In this document: positions 24,309 through 34,508 of the stretch, piece after piece
Layout: each line of letters opens with the position of its first letter
Position numbering within the stretch: the stretch's first letter is position 1
DNA from: Anaerovorax odorimutans
GTDB taxonomy: Bacteria > Bacillota > Clostridia > Peptostreptococcales > JAAYPU01
Length of the DNA: 59,074 nucleotides
Direction of reading: 5' to 3'
NCBI GenBank assembly: GCA_016841185.1
Contig: JAENZQ010000023.1
Location: 1 to 59,074, forward strand
Translations under genes and position numbers: made by a program
The notes under the pieces: model-generated
Told to the model about the DNA's origin: nothing
The model's database searches: none
What the model saw: only the letters and a program-made list of their open reading frames with translations

Positions 24309-24722
24309 ATGTTAGCAGCAGAGAAAAAGTATACTATTTATGAAGACTATTTTAATGAAGGCTATGCAAAGACATATTCTCAAAAAAGAAATACCACACT
24401 AACAACCGGTGAGAAAATAAAACTTATTTTAACTGTTTTCGGACTGGGTGCTATGTGTATTGTTATGATTATGTCCTCTGCTTATACATCTCAGATCAAA
24501 TATAATATCAATAGCATCAATAAAGAAATTAGTATTGTTGAAGGAGAAATAGAAAATCTTATTGTAGCCATCGAAAAGGAAAGTGAAATTGTTTCTATTG
24601 AAGAGAAAGCTTTAAGCTTAGGCATGATCTATCCTTCGGCTGAACAAATGGTATTTTTAGAAAACGGCATTCGGAAAGAATCAGATTTTGCTGCTGTTTT
24701 AAGGGAGGAAGCTTATAATTAG
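24309..24722 (+). CDS. ftsL: FtsL-like septum formation initiator protein
   Basis: This is a small bitopic protein: cytosolic head (about 1-45), one transmembrane helix (LILTVFGLGAMCIVMIMSSAY), and an extracellular coiled coil with heptad-like spacing (INSINKEISIVEGEIENLIVAIEKESEIVSIEEKALSLGM). The tail ALSLGMIYPSAEQMVFL matches the end of the coiled coil in Firmicutes FtsL. Sequence conservation is low in this family, so position between rsmH and the PBP gene carries much of the call. It partners DivIC and DivIB in the divisome. AAGGAG precedes the ATG. Confidence 0.85.
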   Translation: MLAAEKKYTIYEDYFNEGYAKTYSQKRNTTLTTGEKIKLILTVFGLGAMCIVMIMSSAYTSQIKYNINSINKEISIVEGEIENLIVAIEKESEIVSIEEKALSLGMIYPSAEQMVFLENGIRKESDFAAVLREEAYN

Positions 24723-24871
24723 GACTTACTGAATAAATGACTCGTATACGGATTTCAATTTTTTTATTTCTCAAATGTAAACACCCATATGAGCTATTCG
24801 GCAAGCCCTGATTAGTAGAAAATGATCAGCAAAGCCTGACTAATAACTAGAATCAGAGAGAGGTGCTTTCT

Positions 24872-26851
24872 TTGTCGCTCCCCACCAATAAAAATAAAAA
24901 GCGTCTTGCGTTTTTCTTTTTTATAGTATGTATTCTGTTTTTAAGCCTGATCTTCAGATTAGGATGGATCCAGATTGTCTACAGCGAAAAATATCAGCAG
25001 ATTGCACTGGAACAACAAACAAGAGATATTCCAATCCCTGCAAAACGAGGGATTATTTTTGATAGAAAAGGAAAAGAATTAGCAGTCAGCGCCAGTACCA
25101 GTACAATATGGGCAAGACCATCGGAAGTTCAAAATAATGAGGATGTTAATGAGGTTGCCCGTTTCTTATCTGAAACCCTTGGAGAGCCTCAGGAGAATGT
25201 TCTGGATATTATTACGAGGAAGAATGTAAACCTTATTCGTGTTGCTAAATGGGTGGAAAAAGAAAAAGCCGATAAGATAAGGGAAGTAAATCCGGAGGGT
25301 ATTTGGATCGCAGAAGATAATAAACGTGTATATCCGTTTGGAAGCTTTGCATCACATATCATTGGCCATACTACCGATGATAACAGAGGGTTGTCAGGAG
25401 TAGAATTGAAATATGATAAATATCTCAGTGGGCTTCCGGGAAGATGGATAAAAAATACTGATGCTTTGGGCAGAGAGTTATCCTACGGAACAGAAAAATA
25501 TTTTAAAGCAGAAAATGGTTTAAATGTGGTTTTGACAATCGATGAAGTCATACAGCATTTTGTGGAAAAAGCTATTGAAAATGCCTATCAAAAGACAATG
25601 GCAAAAAAAGTTATGGCCATTGTCATGGACCCTAAAACAGGTGATATTTTAGCCATGTCTTCTTATCCTGATTATGATCCCAATAATCCCCGGGAACCGA
25701 TTTTGGAAAATGATCTGAGTTATTATAATACTCTGGGAAATGAAGGACAACAGGATTATTGGAATCAGATGTGGCGAAATCCGTTGATCAGTGATACTTA
25801 TGAACCGGGTTCTACTTTTAAACTGATTACGACGGCTATTGCATTGGATGAGAATGTGACGACTCTAACGACAAAATATACATGTACAGGGTATATCACT
25901 GTGGAAGATGCGAGACTCAGATGTTGGCGGTATTATAATCCTCATGGAGTACAGACGCTGATTGAGGCCGTCATGAATTCCTGTAATCCGGTTTTCATAC
26001 AACTTGGATTGGCGGTAGGTGAAGATAAGTATTATGAATATCTGAAAGATTTTGGGTTTGAGGATAAAACAAGTGTTGATCTTCCCGGTGAGAGCAATTC
26101 CATTATTCAAAGCAAATCTGTCATCGGGCCTGTAGAGTTGGCAACTATGTCTTATGGTCAGGGAATTTCAATAACACCTCTCCAGTTGATCACGGCAGTT
26201 AGTGCCATCGGAAATAACGGAAAACTCATGCAACCACGAATCGTCAAAGAATTGGTGGATGACAATGGAAATGTTATTCACAGATATGAACCGGTGCTTG
26301 TTAGACAGGTTGTTTCTGAGAAAACCGCAGAAGAAATGCTTTTGATAATGGAAAAGGTAGTGCAGGATGGTACAGGACGAAATGCTCAGGTCTCTGGATA
26401 CAGAATAGGGGGGAAAACGGGGACGGCAGATAAAGTTATAGACGGAAGATATGTGGAAGGAAAAGTATATTCATCCTTTATTGCAATGGCACCTATAGAT
26501 GATCCTAAAATGGCAGTACTGGTTATTGTCGATGAACCAACCGGAACTCATTTTGGCAGCCTTACGGCAGCGCCGGCCGCCAGAGAGATATTGGCGGATA
26601 CTTTAAGATATCTTAATGTAAGGCAATATTACTCTGAGGAAGAGCTTCAGAAAATGAAAGAGGAATATGTATATGTTCCCGATATAAAAAATAAAAGCCG
26701 GGATGAGGCCATTGAAACCTTAAAAGAAAAGGGTTTGGGGTATGAAATAATTCCTGAAGATGAAGTTGAGAATTTTCCGGTTAAAGACCAGTATCCTAAA
26801 CCGGGAGAGTTGGTCAGAAAAAATGTATCAGTTTATTTATATAAGAATTAA
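24872..26851 (+). CDS. spoVD: Penicillin-binding protein, FtsI/SpoVD type, with one PASTA domain
   Basis: This class B transpeptidase for septal or spore-cortex peptidoglycan has one N-terminal membrane helix (about 12-32), a PBP dimerisation domain (about 50-210), then the transpeptidase with SxxK in GSTFKLIT (Ser near 314), SCN in MNSCNPVF (about 370) and KTG in GGKTGTAD (about 514). A single PASTA domain covers about 600-659. That is SpoVD-like (PbpB has two PASTA domains). Because no second copy lies in the cluster, it may also be the cell-division FtsI. Start TTG 24872 lies seven bases after AGAGAGGTG; a GTG at 24863 overlaps that site. Confidence 0.9.
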   Translation: MSLPTNKNKKRLAFFFFIVCILFLSLIFRLGWIQIVYSEKYQQIALEQQTRDIPIPAKRGIIFDRKGKELAVSASTSTIWARPSEVQNNEDVNEVARFLSETLGEPQENVLDIITRKNVNLIRVAKWVEKEKADKIREVNPEGIWIAEDNKRVYPFGSFASHIIGHTTDDNRGLSGVELKYDKYLSGLPGRWIKNTDALGRELSYGTEKYFKAENGLNVVLTIDEVIQHFVEKAIENAYQKTMAKKVMAIVMDPKTGDILAMSSYPDYDPNNPREPILENDLSYYNTLGNEGQQDYWNQMWRNPLISDTYEPGSTFKLITTAIALDENVTTLTTKYTCTGYITVEDARLRCWRYYNPHGVQTLIEAVMNSCNPVFIQLGLAVGEDKYYEYLKDFGFEDKTSVDLPGESNSIIQSKSVIGPVELATMSYGQGISITPLQLITAVSAIGNNGKLMQPRIVKELVDDNGNVIHRYEPVLVRQVVSEKTAEEMLLIMEKVVQDGTGRNAQVSGYRIGGKTGTADKVIDGRYVEGKVYSSFIAMAPIDDPKMAVLVIVDEPTGTHFGSLTAAPAAREILADTLRYLNVRQYYSEEELQKMKEEYVYVPDIKNKSRDEAIETLKEKGLGYEIIPEDEVENFPVKDQYPKPGELVRKNVSVYLYKN

Positions 26852-26977
26852 GAATGTGCAATTTAATTTTGCTACAGAATATGAAGCAGCTTATATCGAA
26901 GAAAAACCTTTTGATAAAAGTTGCTTATTATTTTAAACTAATAATATAAAAGATACCAATGCAAAGGAGATGTTGTA

Positions 26978-28453
26978 TTGAAAATAGAAGAACTGCTTCA
27001 GGATGTGGAGATAATCCGGGTCAGTGGAGAATCGGCTTGCGATATAAAAGGGATTGCTTATGATTCGCGGAATGTAAACAAAGGAGATCTGTTTGTTTGT
27101 ATTTCAGGCTATAAAACAGACGGGCATAAATATGCTGATGATGCATTGAAAAATGGTGCTTCAGCTTTTATTGTTGAAAATGAGATCCATAAAGAAATAT
27201 ATGCGAAAGCCATGGTAATACAAGTAGCAGACAGCAGAAAAGCCTTATCCGGAATTTCAGCCAATTTTTTTGGCCATCCTTCAAGAAATCTGAATATTTT
27301 CGGAGTAACAGGGACCAATGGCAAAACCACCATTACATTTTTGATCAGACAGATTTTGGAGACTGCACATATTTCCTGCGGGCTTATCGGGACCATTTCT
27401 TATAAAATCGGTAATAATGAATACCATTCATCTAATACGACTCCGGAGTCTTTTGAACTGCAAAAGATGTTTAATCATATGAAACGTGATAACATTGAAG
27501 CCTGTGTTATGGAGGTTTCATCCCATTCTTTGTCTCTCGGCAGAGTTGAGGATATTGATTTTGACTATGGCATTTTTACTAATTTAACACCGGATCATTT
27601 GGATTTTCATCATGATTTTGATCATTATTATCTATCCAAAAAGAGTCTGTTTTATAAAACAGGAAAAGCAAATATAATTAATATAGATGATGAATATGGA
27701 AAAAAAATGGCCTGTGAATTAAAAAAGGAAAAGGATTTAATAATTCCTTGCCTGACTTATGGAGTTCAGAATGCTGCGGATTATAAGGCTGAAAATATCA
27801 ATATTTCTGAAAAAGCTTCTTCTTTTGAACTCCTGTTTAAGGGGAAGCCATTAGGAGCACTGTCTTTGCCAATTCCCGGATTGTTTTCTGTTTATAATGC
27901 CCTTGCGGCAGCAGGTGTATGCCTTGCAGCCGGAATCGGGTTTGAAGATATTGAAGCAGGGCTGAAAAGTATTAAAGGTGTACCGGGAAGATTTCAGGTT
28001 GTTGAAAATAAAAAAGAAATCCCTGTTATTGTAGATTATGCACATACGCCGGATGCTCTGGAGAAAGTATTGATAACCGCCAATGGCTTTAAAAAAGGAC
28101 GGCTGATATGTGTATTTGGCTGCGGAGGAGACCGGGACAGAACAAAGAGGCCACTTATGGGAAAAGCTGCAGGAAAACTGGCGGATTACTGTATTATTAC
28201 CAGCGACAATCCCAGAACTGAGGATCCGAAACAAATACTGAAGGATACTGAGGCCGGAGTTATTTCAACAGACTGTCCTTATGAAATCGTTGAAGACAGA
28301 TTTGAGGCAATTAAAAGAGCAGTTGAAATATATCATAAGAATGATATTATTATAATTGCCGGAAAAGGGCATGAAACCTATCAGATTATAGGAAATCGTA
28401 CCATTCATTTTGATGACAGAGAAGCTGTTTTAAACATCATTGAATCCATGTAA
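26978..28453 (+). CDS. murE: UDP-MurNAc-tripeptide synthetase (meso-diaminopimelate adding)
   Basis: This ligates the third stem-peptide residue to UDP-MurNAc-L-Ala-D-Glu with ATP. The P-loop GVTGTNGKTT is at about 110-119, and the central-domain Lys region EVSSHSL is present. The substrate motif reads DNPR (SDNPRTEDP, near 410), which in this family indicates meso-diaminopimelate rather than lysine. The C-terminus has GKGHETYQI. A TTG start stands eight bases after AAAGGAGA. At 491 aa it is complete. It is the first of four consecutive Mur-pathway genes. Confidence 0.96.
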   Translation: MKIEELLQDVEIIRVSGESACDIKGIAYDSRNVNKGDLFVCISGYKTDGHKYADDALKNGASAFIVENEIHKEIYAKAMVIQVADSRKALSGISANFFGHPSRNLNIFGVTGTNGKTTITFLIRQILETAHISCGLIGTISYKIGNNEYHSSNTTPESFELQKMFNHMKRDNIEACVMEVSSHSLSLGRVEDIDFDYGIFTNLTPDHLDFHHDFDHYYLSKKSLFYKTGKANIINIDDEYGKKMACELKKEKDLIIPCLTYGVQNAADYKAENINISEKASSFELLFKGKPLGALSLPIPGLFSVYNALAAAGVCLAAGIGFEDIEAGLKSIKGVPGRFQVVENKKEIPVIVDYAHTPDALEKVLITANGFKKGRLICVFGCGGDRDRTKRPLMGKAAGKLADYCIITSDNPRTEDPKQILKDTEAGVISTDCPYEIVEDRFEAIKRAVEIYHKNDIIIIAGKGHETYQIIGNRTIHFDDREAVLNIIESM

Positions 28454-28468
28454 CAGGAGGGCAATAAA

Positions 28469-29845
28469 TTGAAAGAGTTACGGCTTTCGGATTTGTCGTA
28501 TAAAGTTAAAGGAATCTTACATAGTAGAGGGACAGATGTAGTCGTTAAAGGCATCTCCACTGATTCCCGCAAGGTGACAGAAGGAGACCTTTTTATTGCT
28601 ATCCAAGGTGAAAAAATGGATGGGCATGATTTTGTCCATCAGGCAATTAGAAAAGGATGCAGTGCAGTACTGGTACATAAAAATATTGAAGATATTGGGG
28701 AAATGCCATTTATAAGAGTAGAAGATACATTAAGAGCACTTCATCAGATGGCAGAATATTATATATCATTGTTCAACATACCCAAAATTGCAGTAACGGG
28801 AAGTACCGGGAAAACCACAACAAAAGAATTGATCGCATCTTTACTGTCAAAAAAGTATCGAGTTATCAAAAATATAGGAAACTACAATAATCATATCGGG
28901 CTTCCTTTAAGCGTATTCAATGTTGAAGAAAAGCATGAAATCGCCATATTTGAAATGGGAATGAGCAACCTTGGTGAAATTGATCTGCTTTCTTCAATTA
29001 TCAAGCCGGATATTGCAGTAATTACCAACATAGGATTATCGCATATTGAGAATCTGAAAAGTCAGAAAAATATTTTGAAAGCTAAATTAGAAGTAACAAA
29101 TTATTTTGATCATAACAATGTTCTGATTTTAAATTACGATGATATTTGGTTAAAAACTCTTGATAAGGAATCAAATATCTGTAAATTGGTTAAAATCGGT
29201 TTGGATAGAGAATCGGATTATATTATTAAAGATATACACGATTCTGAAGAGGGTATCAGCTTTTCACTGAATGTCAATAATAATTCGTATCCTTTTAAAA
29301 TGAATGTTCTTGGGAGGCATAATGTCTACAATGCTACAATGGCCATTGCCTGTGGTATTTATTTTCAAGTAGACATGAAGGATATAGCTGAAGCATTATC
29401 CGAGTACAGAGGCTATGAAATGCGCCTGAAAACAGAAAAGACATCGAATGGCGTTATCGTTTTAAATGATGTTTATAATGCAAGCCCTGATTCAATGAAA
29501 GCAGCTATTCAGACTTTAACAACAATAAAAGGGAAAAGGCATATTGCCATACTTTCGGATATGTTGGAAATGGGAAGTTTTACGGTAAAATATCATAAAG
29601 AAGTAGGGGGTTATGCTGCAAAGGTTCAATTAGACCTGTTGATAACCACAGGAAAGTTTGCAGAATATATTGCTATGGGAGCGAAGATTCAGGCAAACAA
29701 CATGAGCATTTTGCATTATGAAGAGAAGAAGGAATTACTTGACAACCTTGATGATCTGATTATGCCGGGAGATGTGGTACTGGTAAAAGGTTCAAGGGGA
29801 ATGAGAATGGAAGAAATTGTTGAATATATAATGGAAAGGGGATAA
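28469..29845 (+). CDS. murF: UDP-MurNAc-tripeptide:D-alanyl-D-alanine ligase
   Basis: This adds D-Ala-D-Ala to UDP-MurNAc-tripeptide, completing the cytoplasmic stem peptide. The P-loop is AVTGSTGKTTTKE (about 109-121), and IFEMGMSNLGEI and NDVYNASPDSMKAA are family blocks; the N-terminal domain shows GISTDSRKVTEGDLF. It has a TTG start with AGGAGGG upstream, and 458 aa. There are 15 bases after murE and two bases before mraY, so translation is probably coupled. Confidence 0.96.
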   Translation: MKELRLSDLSYKVKGILHSRGTDVVVKGISTDSRKVTEGDLFIAIQGEKMDGHDFVHQAIRKGCSAVLVHKNIEDIGEMPFIRVEDTLRALHQMAEYYISLFNIPKIAVTGSTGKTTTKELIASLLSKKYRVIKNIGNYNNHIGLPLSVFNVEEKHEIAIFEMGMSNLGEIDLLSSIIKPDIAVITNIGLSHIENLKSQKNILKAKLEVTNYFDHNNVLILNYDDIWLKTLDKESNICKLVKIGLDRESDYIIKDIHDSEEGISFSLNVNNNSYPFKMNVLGRHNVYNATMAIACGIYFQVDMKDIAEALSEYRGYEMRLKTEKTSNGVIVLNDVYNASPDSMKAAIQTLTTIKGKRHIAILSDMLEMGSFTVKYHKEVGGYAAKVQLDLLITTGKFAEYIAMGAKIQANNMSILHYEEKKELLDNLDDLIMPGDVVLVKGSRGMRMEEIVEYIMERG

Positions 29846-29847
29846 AG

Positions 29848-30813
29848 ATGGAACAACATATGCAGATTATTATTACCATTGTAATATCTTTTGTCATTAC
29901 CCTGATATTGGGCCCCATCAGTATACCGGTTTTAATCAGATTAAAAGCAGGACAAAGTATACGGGATGAAGGACCGAAGAGCCATAAAGCAAAGGCAGGC
30001 ACACCGACAATGGGCGGTATTATGATTATTGCGGCAGCATTGATTACAAGTTTGTCTGCAGGAAATGTCAATAACGACTTGATTATTCTGGTTTTTTCTA
30101 TTTCTGCATTCGGCATATTAGGCTTTATCGATGATTTTATTAAGGTGGTTTTAAAAAGGAATCTGGGGTTGCGGGTTTATCAAAAACTTTTTTTTCAAGT
30201 GGTTTTTGCAACTACCATAGCTGTTTATCAGGCAAAAGTGTCCGCTTTTGGTACAAATATCTATATCCCCATCTTGAATGAATATTGGGATTTTGGTGTT
30301 TATTATGTTCCGTTCATTGCTTTCTTTGTAGTATGTATGGTCAACAGCGTAAATCTTACAGATGGTCTGGATGGTCTTGCGTCAGGTGTCACATTATTAG
30401 TATCGCTTTTTTTTAGCCTGATGGCTTTAAGTCTGGGATTTATGAGCACTGCAGTATTTTGTGGTGCATTAACCGGTGCTTGTTTAGGATTTTTGAATTT
30501 TAATGCGCATCCGGCTAAAGTATTTATGGGAGATACAGGATCTATGGCACTTGGTGGAGCAATTGCAGCTGCAGCAATTTTAATGAATCTTACTTTGATT
30601 ATCCCCATAGTAGGAGGTATATATCTTGTTGAATCACTTTCGGTGCTATTACAGGTAATCAGCTATAAGACTCGCAGGAAAAGAATTTTTAAAATGAGTC
30701 CTCTGCATCATCATTTTGAATTAAGTGGTTGGAAAGAAACTAAAGTGGTTGGAGTTTTTTGGGGTGCGACTCTGATACTCTGCATTATCGGAAGGATCAT
30801 TTTAATATATTAA
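29848..30813 (+). CDS. mraY: Phospho-N-acetylmuramoyl-pentapeptide-transferase
   Basis: This ten-helix membrane enzyme transfers phospho-MurNAc-pentapeptide to undecaprenyl phosphate to make lipid I. Visible signatures are KAGQSIRDEGPKSHKAKAGTPTMGG near the start, FGILGFIDDFIKV, NLTDGLDGLASG with the catalytic Asp, and FMGDTGSMALGG. PLHHHFELSGWKE is the conserved His loop. At 321 aa it is complete. It is tightly packed between murF and murD. Confidence 0.97.
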   Translation: MEQHMQIIITIVISFVITLILGPISIPVLIRLKAGQSIRDEGPKSHKAKAGTPTMGGIMIIAAALITSLSAGNVNNDLIILVFSISAFGILGFIDDFIKVVLKRNLGLRVYQKLFFQVVFATTIAVYQAKVSAFGTNIYIPILNEYWDFGVYYVPFIAFFVVCMVNSVNLTDGLDGLASGVTLLVSLFFSLMALSLGFMSTAVFCGALTGACLGFLNFNAHPAKVFMGDTGSMALGGAIAAAAILMNLTLIIPIVGGIYLVESLSVLLQVISYKTRRKRIFKMSPLHHHFELSGWKETKVVGVFWGATLILCIIGRIILIY

Positions 30814-30826
30814 AGGCGGTGGGAAT

Positions 30827-32200
30827 ATGCTATTGGCGAAAAAAAAAGTGCTGGCGGCCGGCATGGGAAAGTCCGGAGCTGCTGTAATAGAAGTCCTTTT
30901 GTCTGCAAGGGCGGAAGTTTCTGTTTATGATGCTAAGACTAAAGAAAAAATTGATACAGATATCATTAAGAAAGTAGAAATGTATGGCTTGAAGTCTTAC
31001 TTCGCAATACTCCCTGAATCCATCGGAGGCTATGATCTATTGGTTATAAGTCCTGGAATACCCCTTGATACTCCTCTTGTTACAATGGCCAAAAAGGCGG
31101 GAGTGGAAATAATCGGAGAACTTGAACTGGCGTATCGCTTATGCAAAGGAAAATTTATTGCAATTACCGGAACCAACGGAAAAACCACGACAACAGCACT
31201 TACAGGGGAGATATTTAAAAATGCGGACAGGCAAACTTATGTTGTCGGGAATATAGGTGTTGCAGCGGTATCAAAAGCCATTTCTGCACCAGAGGATGCA
31301 TATATGGTAACTGAGGTCAGCAGTTTTCAGCTGGAAACCATTAAAAATTTCAAGCCTATAGTCTCTGCTGTATTGAATATTACACCGGACCATCTGAACA
31401 GGCATAAGACTATGGAAAACTATGCTAAAGCCAAAGCAAGAATTTATATGAATCAGGATGAAACCCAATGTTTTATTGTAAATAAAGATAATCCGGAGGC
31501 ATATGCTTTAAAAAAAGAATGTAAGGCTAAAATAATTCCGTTCAGTAGAAAGGAATCTCTGGATTTAGGGTGTTATGTTCATGATCGAGAAATCTGCATA
31601 AAGGATGAATTAATGAATTTCTATAAGGTTTGTTCAATAGATGAATTACAAATTCCTGGATCACATAACTTGGAAAATGCTCTTGCATCAACAGCTATAG
31701 CATATTGGTCAGGTGTTTCACCTGATGTAATTAGAAAAACATTAAAAGAATTTGAAGGTGTAGAACATAGAATAGAATATGTGGATTGTATTAATGGAGT
31801 CAGGTTTATCAATGATTCGAAAGGTACCAATCCGGATGCGTCAATTAAGGCTATTGAGGCCATTCAAACACCTATGGTTCTCATTGCAGGAGGCATGGAT
31901 AAAGGAAGTGAATTCAAAGAGTTTATTAAAGCTTTTAACGAAAAAGTAAAATATTTGGTTTTATTGGGAGAGACAGCACATAAAATTAAACAGACAGCTA
32001 ATGAGATGGGTTATACCAATGTTGTGGTCCAAAATAATATGGAAAGATGTGTTCAGGAAGCTTTTAAAAAGGCAGAGGCCGGCGATACTGTATTGCTTTC
32101 ACCCGCATGTGCCAGCTGGGATATGTATCCTAATTTCGAAGCTCGCGGGCAGCATTTTAAAGACTGCGTAGAAGGATTGAGGAGGACTTTAAATGTCTGA
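30827..32200 (+). CDS. murD: UDP-N-acetylmuramoyl-L-alanine:D-glutamate ligase
   Basis: This adds D-Glu to UDP-MurNAc-L-Ala. The N-terminal Rossmann domain starts AAGMGKSGAAV, the P-loop is AITGTNGKTTTTAL (about 113-126), and EVSSFQLETI and NDSKGTNPDAS are MurD-specific. The C-terminal LLSPACASWDMYPNFEARGQHFK is typical. At 457 aa it is complete. Its last 8 bases overlap ftsW. murC and murB are not in this cluster. Confidence 0.96.
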   Translation: MLLAKKKVLAAGMGKSGAAVIEVLLSARAEVSVYDAKTKEKIDTDIIKKVEMYGLKSYFAILPESIGGYDLLVISPGIPLDTPLVTMAKKAGVEIIGELELAYRLCKGKFIAITGTNGKTTTTALTGEIFKNADRQTYVVGNIGVAAVSKAISAPEDAYMVTEVSSFQLETIKNFKPIVSAVLNITPDHLNRHKTMENYAKAKARIYMNQDETQCFIVNKDNPEAYALKKECKAKIIPFSRKESLDLGCYVHDREICIKDELMNFYKVCSIDELQIPGSHNLENALASTAIAYWSGVSPDVIRKTLKEFEGVEHRIEYVDCINGVRFINDSKGTNPDASIKAIEAIQTPMVLIAGGMDKGSEFKEFIKAFNEKVKYLVLLGETAHKIKQTANEMGYTNVVVQNNMERCVQEAFKKAEAGDTVLLSPACASWDMYPNFEARGQHFKDCVEGLRRTLNV

Positions 32201-33287
32201 CAAAAAATCAAGTGATTTTACTTTGATTTTTATTGTTACATTATTGGTGATTTTCGGAATTATTATGGTTTTTAGTTCCAGTTACTATTATGCCCTTGCA
32301 AAAAAAGGCGATGCCTATTATTTCCTCAAGAGAGACTTGATTTGGGCTGCTGTAGGATTTACCGCAATGTTTGTTGCTTCATATGTAAACTATAGGATCT
32401 ATAAAAAAGTTGCCCCGGCATTGTTTGTTATAAGTATTGTTTTACTGTTACTGGTTTTTACGCCGCTGGGTATTGAGATCAACTATGCAAAAAGATGGAT
32501 TGGAGCAGGACTGGTTACGATTATGCCAGGCGAGATTGCTAAAATATGTGTGATTATTTTTTCCGCCTGGTTTTTAAGTAAAAAACCGGAAAAGATCAGA
32601 AGCTTTACAAAAGGAGTGCTGCCCCTTCTCCTGATCATTATTACTTATTTTACTTTGATCATACTGCAGCCAAATCTGAGTACTGCTGTTACCATCAGTA
32701 TGATTATTGTTGTTATGATGTTTGTAACAGGAATGAAGATTCTTCATCTTTTTGGGCTTTTCATAACAGGTGTAGCAGGAATTATTGTGATGATTTATTT
32801 GGAGCCCTACAGGATGGAAAGATTGACCAGTTTTTTTGATCCCTTCTCCGACCCTATGGGAAGCGGGTATCAGGTCATTCAATCCCTTCTGGCATTGGGA
32901 TCGGGCGGATTGTTTGGCGTAGGGCTTGGAAGAAGTATTCAGAAAACATTATATTTACCGGAACCCCAAAATGATTTTATTTTTGCTATTATCGGAGAAG
33001 AAGTCGGATTTACCGGAGCGACTGTGTTAATCATATGTTTTATGGTTTTGATCTGGAGGGGGATACATATATCCATAAATGCACCTGATTTGTTTGGAAC
33101 GCTTTTAGGCTCAGGTATTACGGCAATGATTGCCATACAAGTCATTATTAATATTGCGGTTGCAACTTCATCTATGCCGCCGACAGGTATTACGCTGCCT
33201 TTTATCAGCTGGGGAGGCAATTCTCTGGTGCTTTTCATGGGGTCAATGGGTATACTTCTTAACATTTCAAAGCATACCATAAATTAA
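32193..33287 (+). CDS. ftsW: SEDS-family glycosyltransferase FtsW/SpoVE
   Basis: This polytopic (about ten helices) peptidoglycan polymerase works with the class B PBP encoded upstream. Signatures are KRWIGAGLVTIMPGEIAKICVIIFSAWFL (the SEDS Pro-Ser/Gly-Glu block), LQPNLSTA, GLGRSIQKTLYLPEPQNDFIFAIIGEE and the C-terminal TGITLPFISWGGNSL. At 364 aa it is the short, SpoVE-like form. Position between murD and murG fits both division FtsW and sporulation SpoVE, and one protein may do both. A Shine-Dalgarno GAGGAC lies within murD. Confidence 0.94.
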   Translation: MSDKKSSDFTLIFIVTLLVIFGIIMVFSSSYYYALAKKGDAYYFLKRDLIWAAVGFTAMFVASYVNYRIYKKVAPALFVISIVLLLLVFTPLGIEINYAKRWIGAGLVTIMPGEIAKICVIIFSAWFLSKKPEKIRSFTKGVLPLLLIIITYFTLIILQPNLSTAVTISMIIVVMMFVTGMKILHLFGLFITGVAGIIVMIYLEPYRMERLTSFFDPFSDPMGSGYQVIQSLLALGSGGLFGVGLGRSIQKTLYLPEPQNDFIFAIIGEEVGFTGATVLIICFMVLIWRGIHISINAPDLFGTLLGSGITAMIAIQVIINIAVATSSMPPTGITLPFISWGGNSLVLFMGSMGILLNISKHTIN

Positions 33288-33308
33288 TACAACCTGAGGA
33301 GAAAAATA

Positions 33309-34412
33309 ATGAAAGTGATTATGACGGGAGGCGGTACCGGAGGACATATTTATCCTGCTGTAGCCATTGCCCATAAGATTAAAAAAACATACAAAGATGC
33401 GGATATTATTTTTATAGGAACAAAAAGAGGCTTGGAGAGCGAGATTATTCCCTCTTGTGGATTCAAAGTCAGAACCATTACAGTCAGCGGGTTTGACAGA
33501 AAAAAACTTCTTAAAAACATCAATACCATCAGAAAAGCAGTAAAAGGATTGAAAGAAGCCAATGCAATCATAAAAGACTTTCAACCGGATATTGTTATTG
33601 GTACGGGGGGCTATGTATGCGGGCCTGTGGTATTAGCCGCTGCATTAAAAGGAATCAACACCTTTATTCATGAGCAAAATGCATTTCCTGGGACTACCAA
33701 CAGGATCCTTTCCAGATTTGTGGATAAAATATTTATCAGCTTTGAAGAGTCAAAAAAATATTTTAAAAACAAAAATAAAATAATTTTATCAGGGAACCCT
33801 TTGAGAGAAGATTTTTTAAAGCAGAACTTTACAGGAGCCAAAGAAAAATTGGGCATCCGGAAGGGCGATTTTGCTATTATTTGCTTTGGCGGCAGCAGAG
33901 GTGCTGAGAAAATAAATGAGGAAATGATTAATGTAATTGAAGTGTTGAATCATATAGATGATATAAAAGTATTTTTTATAACCGGAAAGGTCCATTATGA
34001 CATGATCCAAAATGAAATCCAAAAAAGAAATATTGTTTTAGGTGATAATATTAAAGTATTGGATTATATACATAACATGTCAGATTATATGTCCGCTTGC
34101 GACTTGGTAATCAGCCGGGCAGGCGCTATTACGATTTCTGAGATCAGCGCACTGGGAAAGCCTTCTGTTCTTATTCCGTCGCCGCATGTTACCGGCAACC
34201 ATCAATACCATAATGCTAAAGTGGCTGCCGACAGAGGCGCAGCATATATTATAGAAGAGAAAAATTTAAGCGGGGATAAGATCATACCGATTATTTTCAA
34301 ATTGAAAAACAATAAATTATTAGTAAATGAAATGAGTGAACAAAGCAAAAAATTAAGCCATATGAATGCTGCCAATATCATTTTACAACATGTTGAACAG
34401 TATTTGCCCTAA
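33309..34412 (+). CDS. murG: UDP-N-acetylglucosamine:lipid I N-acetylglucosaminyltransferase
   Basis: This peripheral membrane GT-B enzyme makes lipid II from lipid I. GGGTGGHIYPA at 7-17 is the conserved Gly-rich loop; GTGGYVCGPVVLAA and HEQNAFPGTTNRILS are also diagnostic. The UDP-GlcNAc-binding half has SRAGAITISEISALGKPSVLIPSPHVTGNHQYHNA. At 367 aa it is complete. AGGAG precedes the ATG. It closes the first contiguous run of Mur genes, with 96 bases before murA. Confidence 0.97.
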   Translation: MKVIMTGGGTGGHIYPAVAIAHKIKKTYKDADIIFIGTKRGLESEIIPSCGFKVRTITVSGFDRKKLLKNINTIRKAVKGLKEANAIIKDFQPDIVIGTGGYVCGPVVLAAALKGINTFIHEQNAFPGTTNRILSRFVDKIFISFEESKKYFKNKNKIILSGNPLREDFLKQNFTGAKEKLGIRKGDFAIICFGGSRGAEKINEEMINVIEVLNHIDDIKVFFITGKVHYDMIQNEIQKRNIVLGDNIKVLDYIHNMSDYMSACDLVISRAGAITISEISALGKPSVLIPSPHVTGNHQYHNAKVAADRGAAYIIEEKNLSGDKIIPIIFKLKNNKLLVNEMSEQSKKLSHMNAANIILQHVEQYLP

Positions 34413-34508
34413 AACCTCCCGATATTGTAACACCTTATAATAATATGCATAATATATGTTATGTACCTATGGTATTCACCTGTAGCATATTATGGAGGTG
34501 TTATTTAG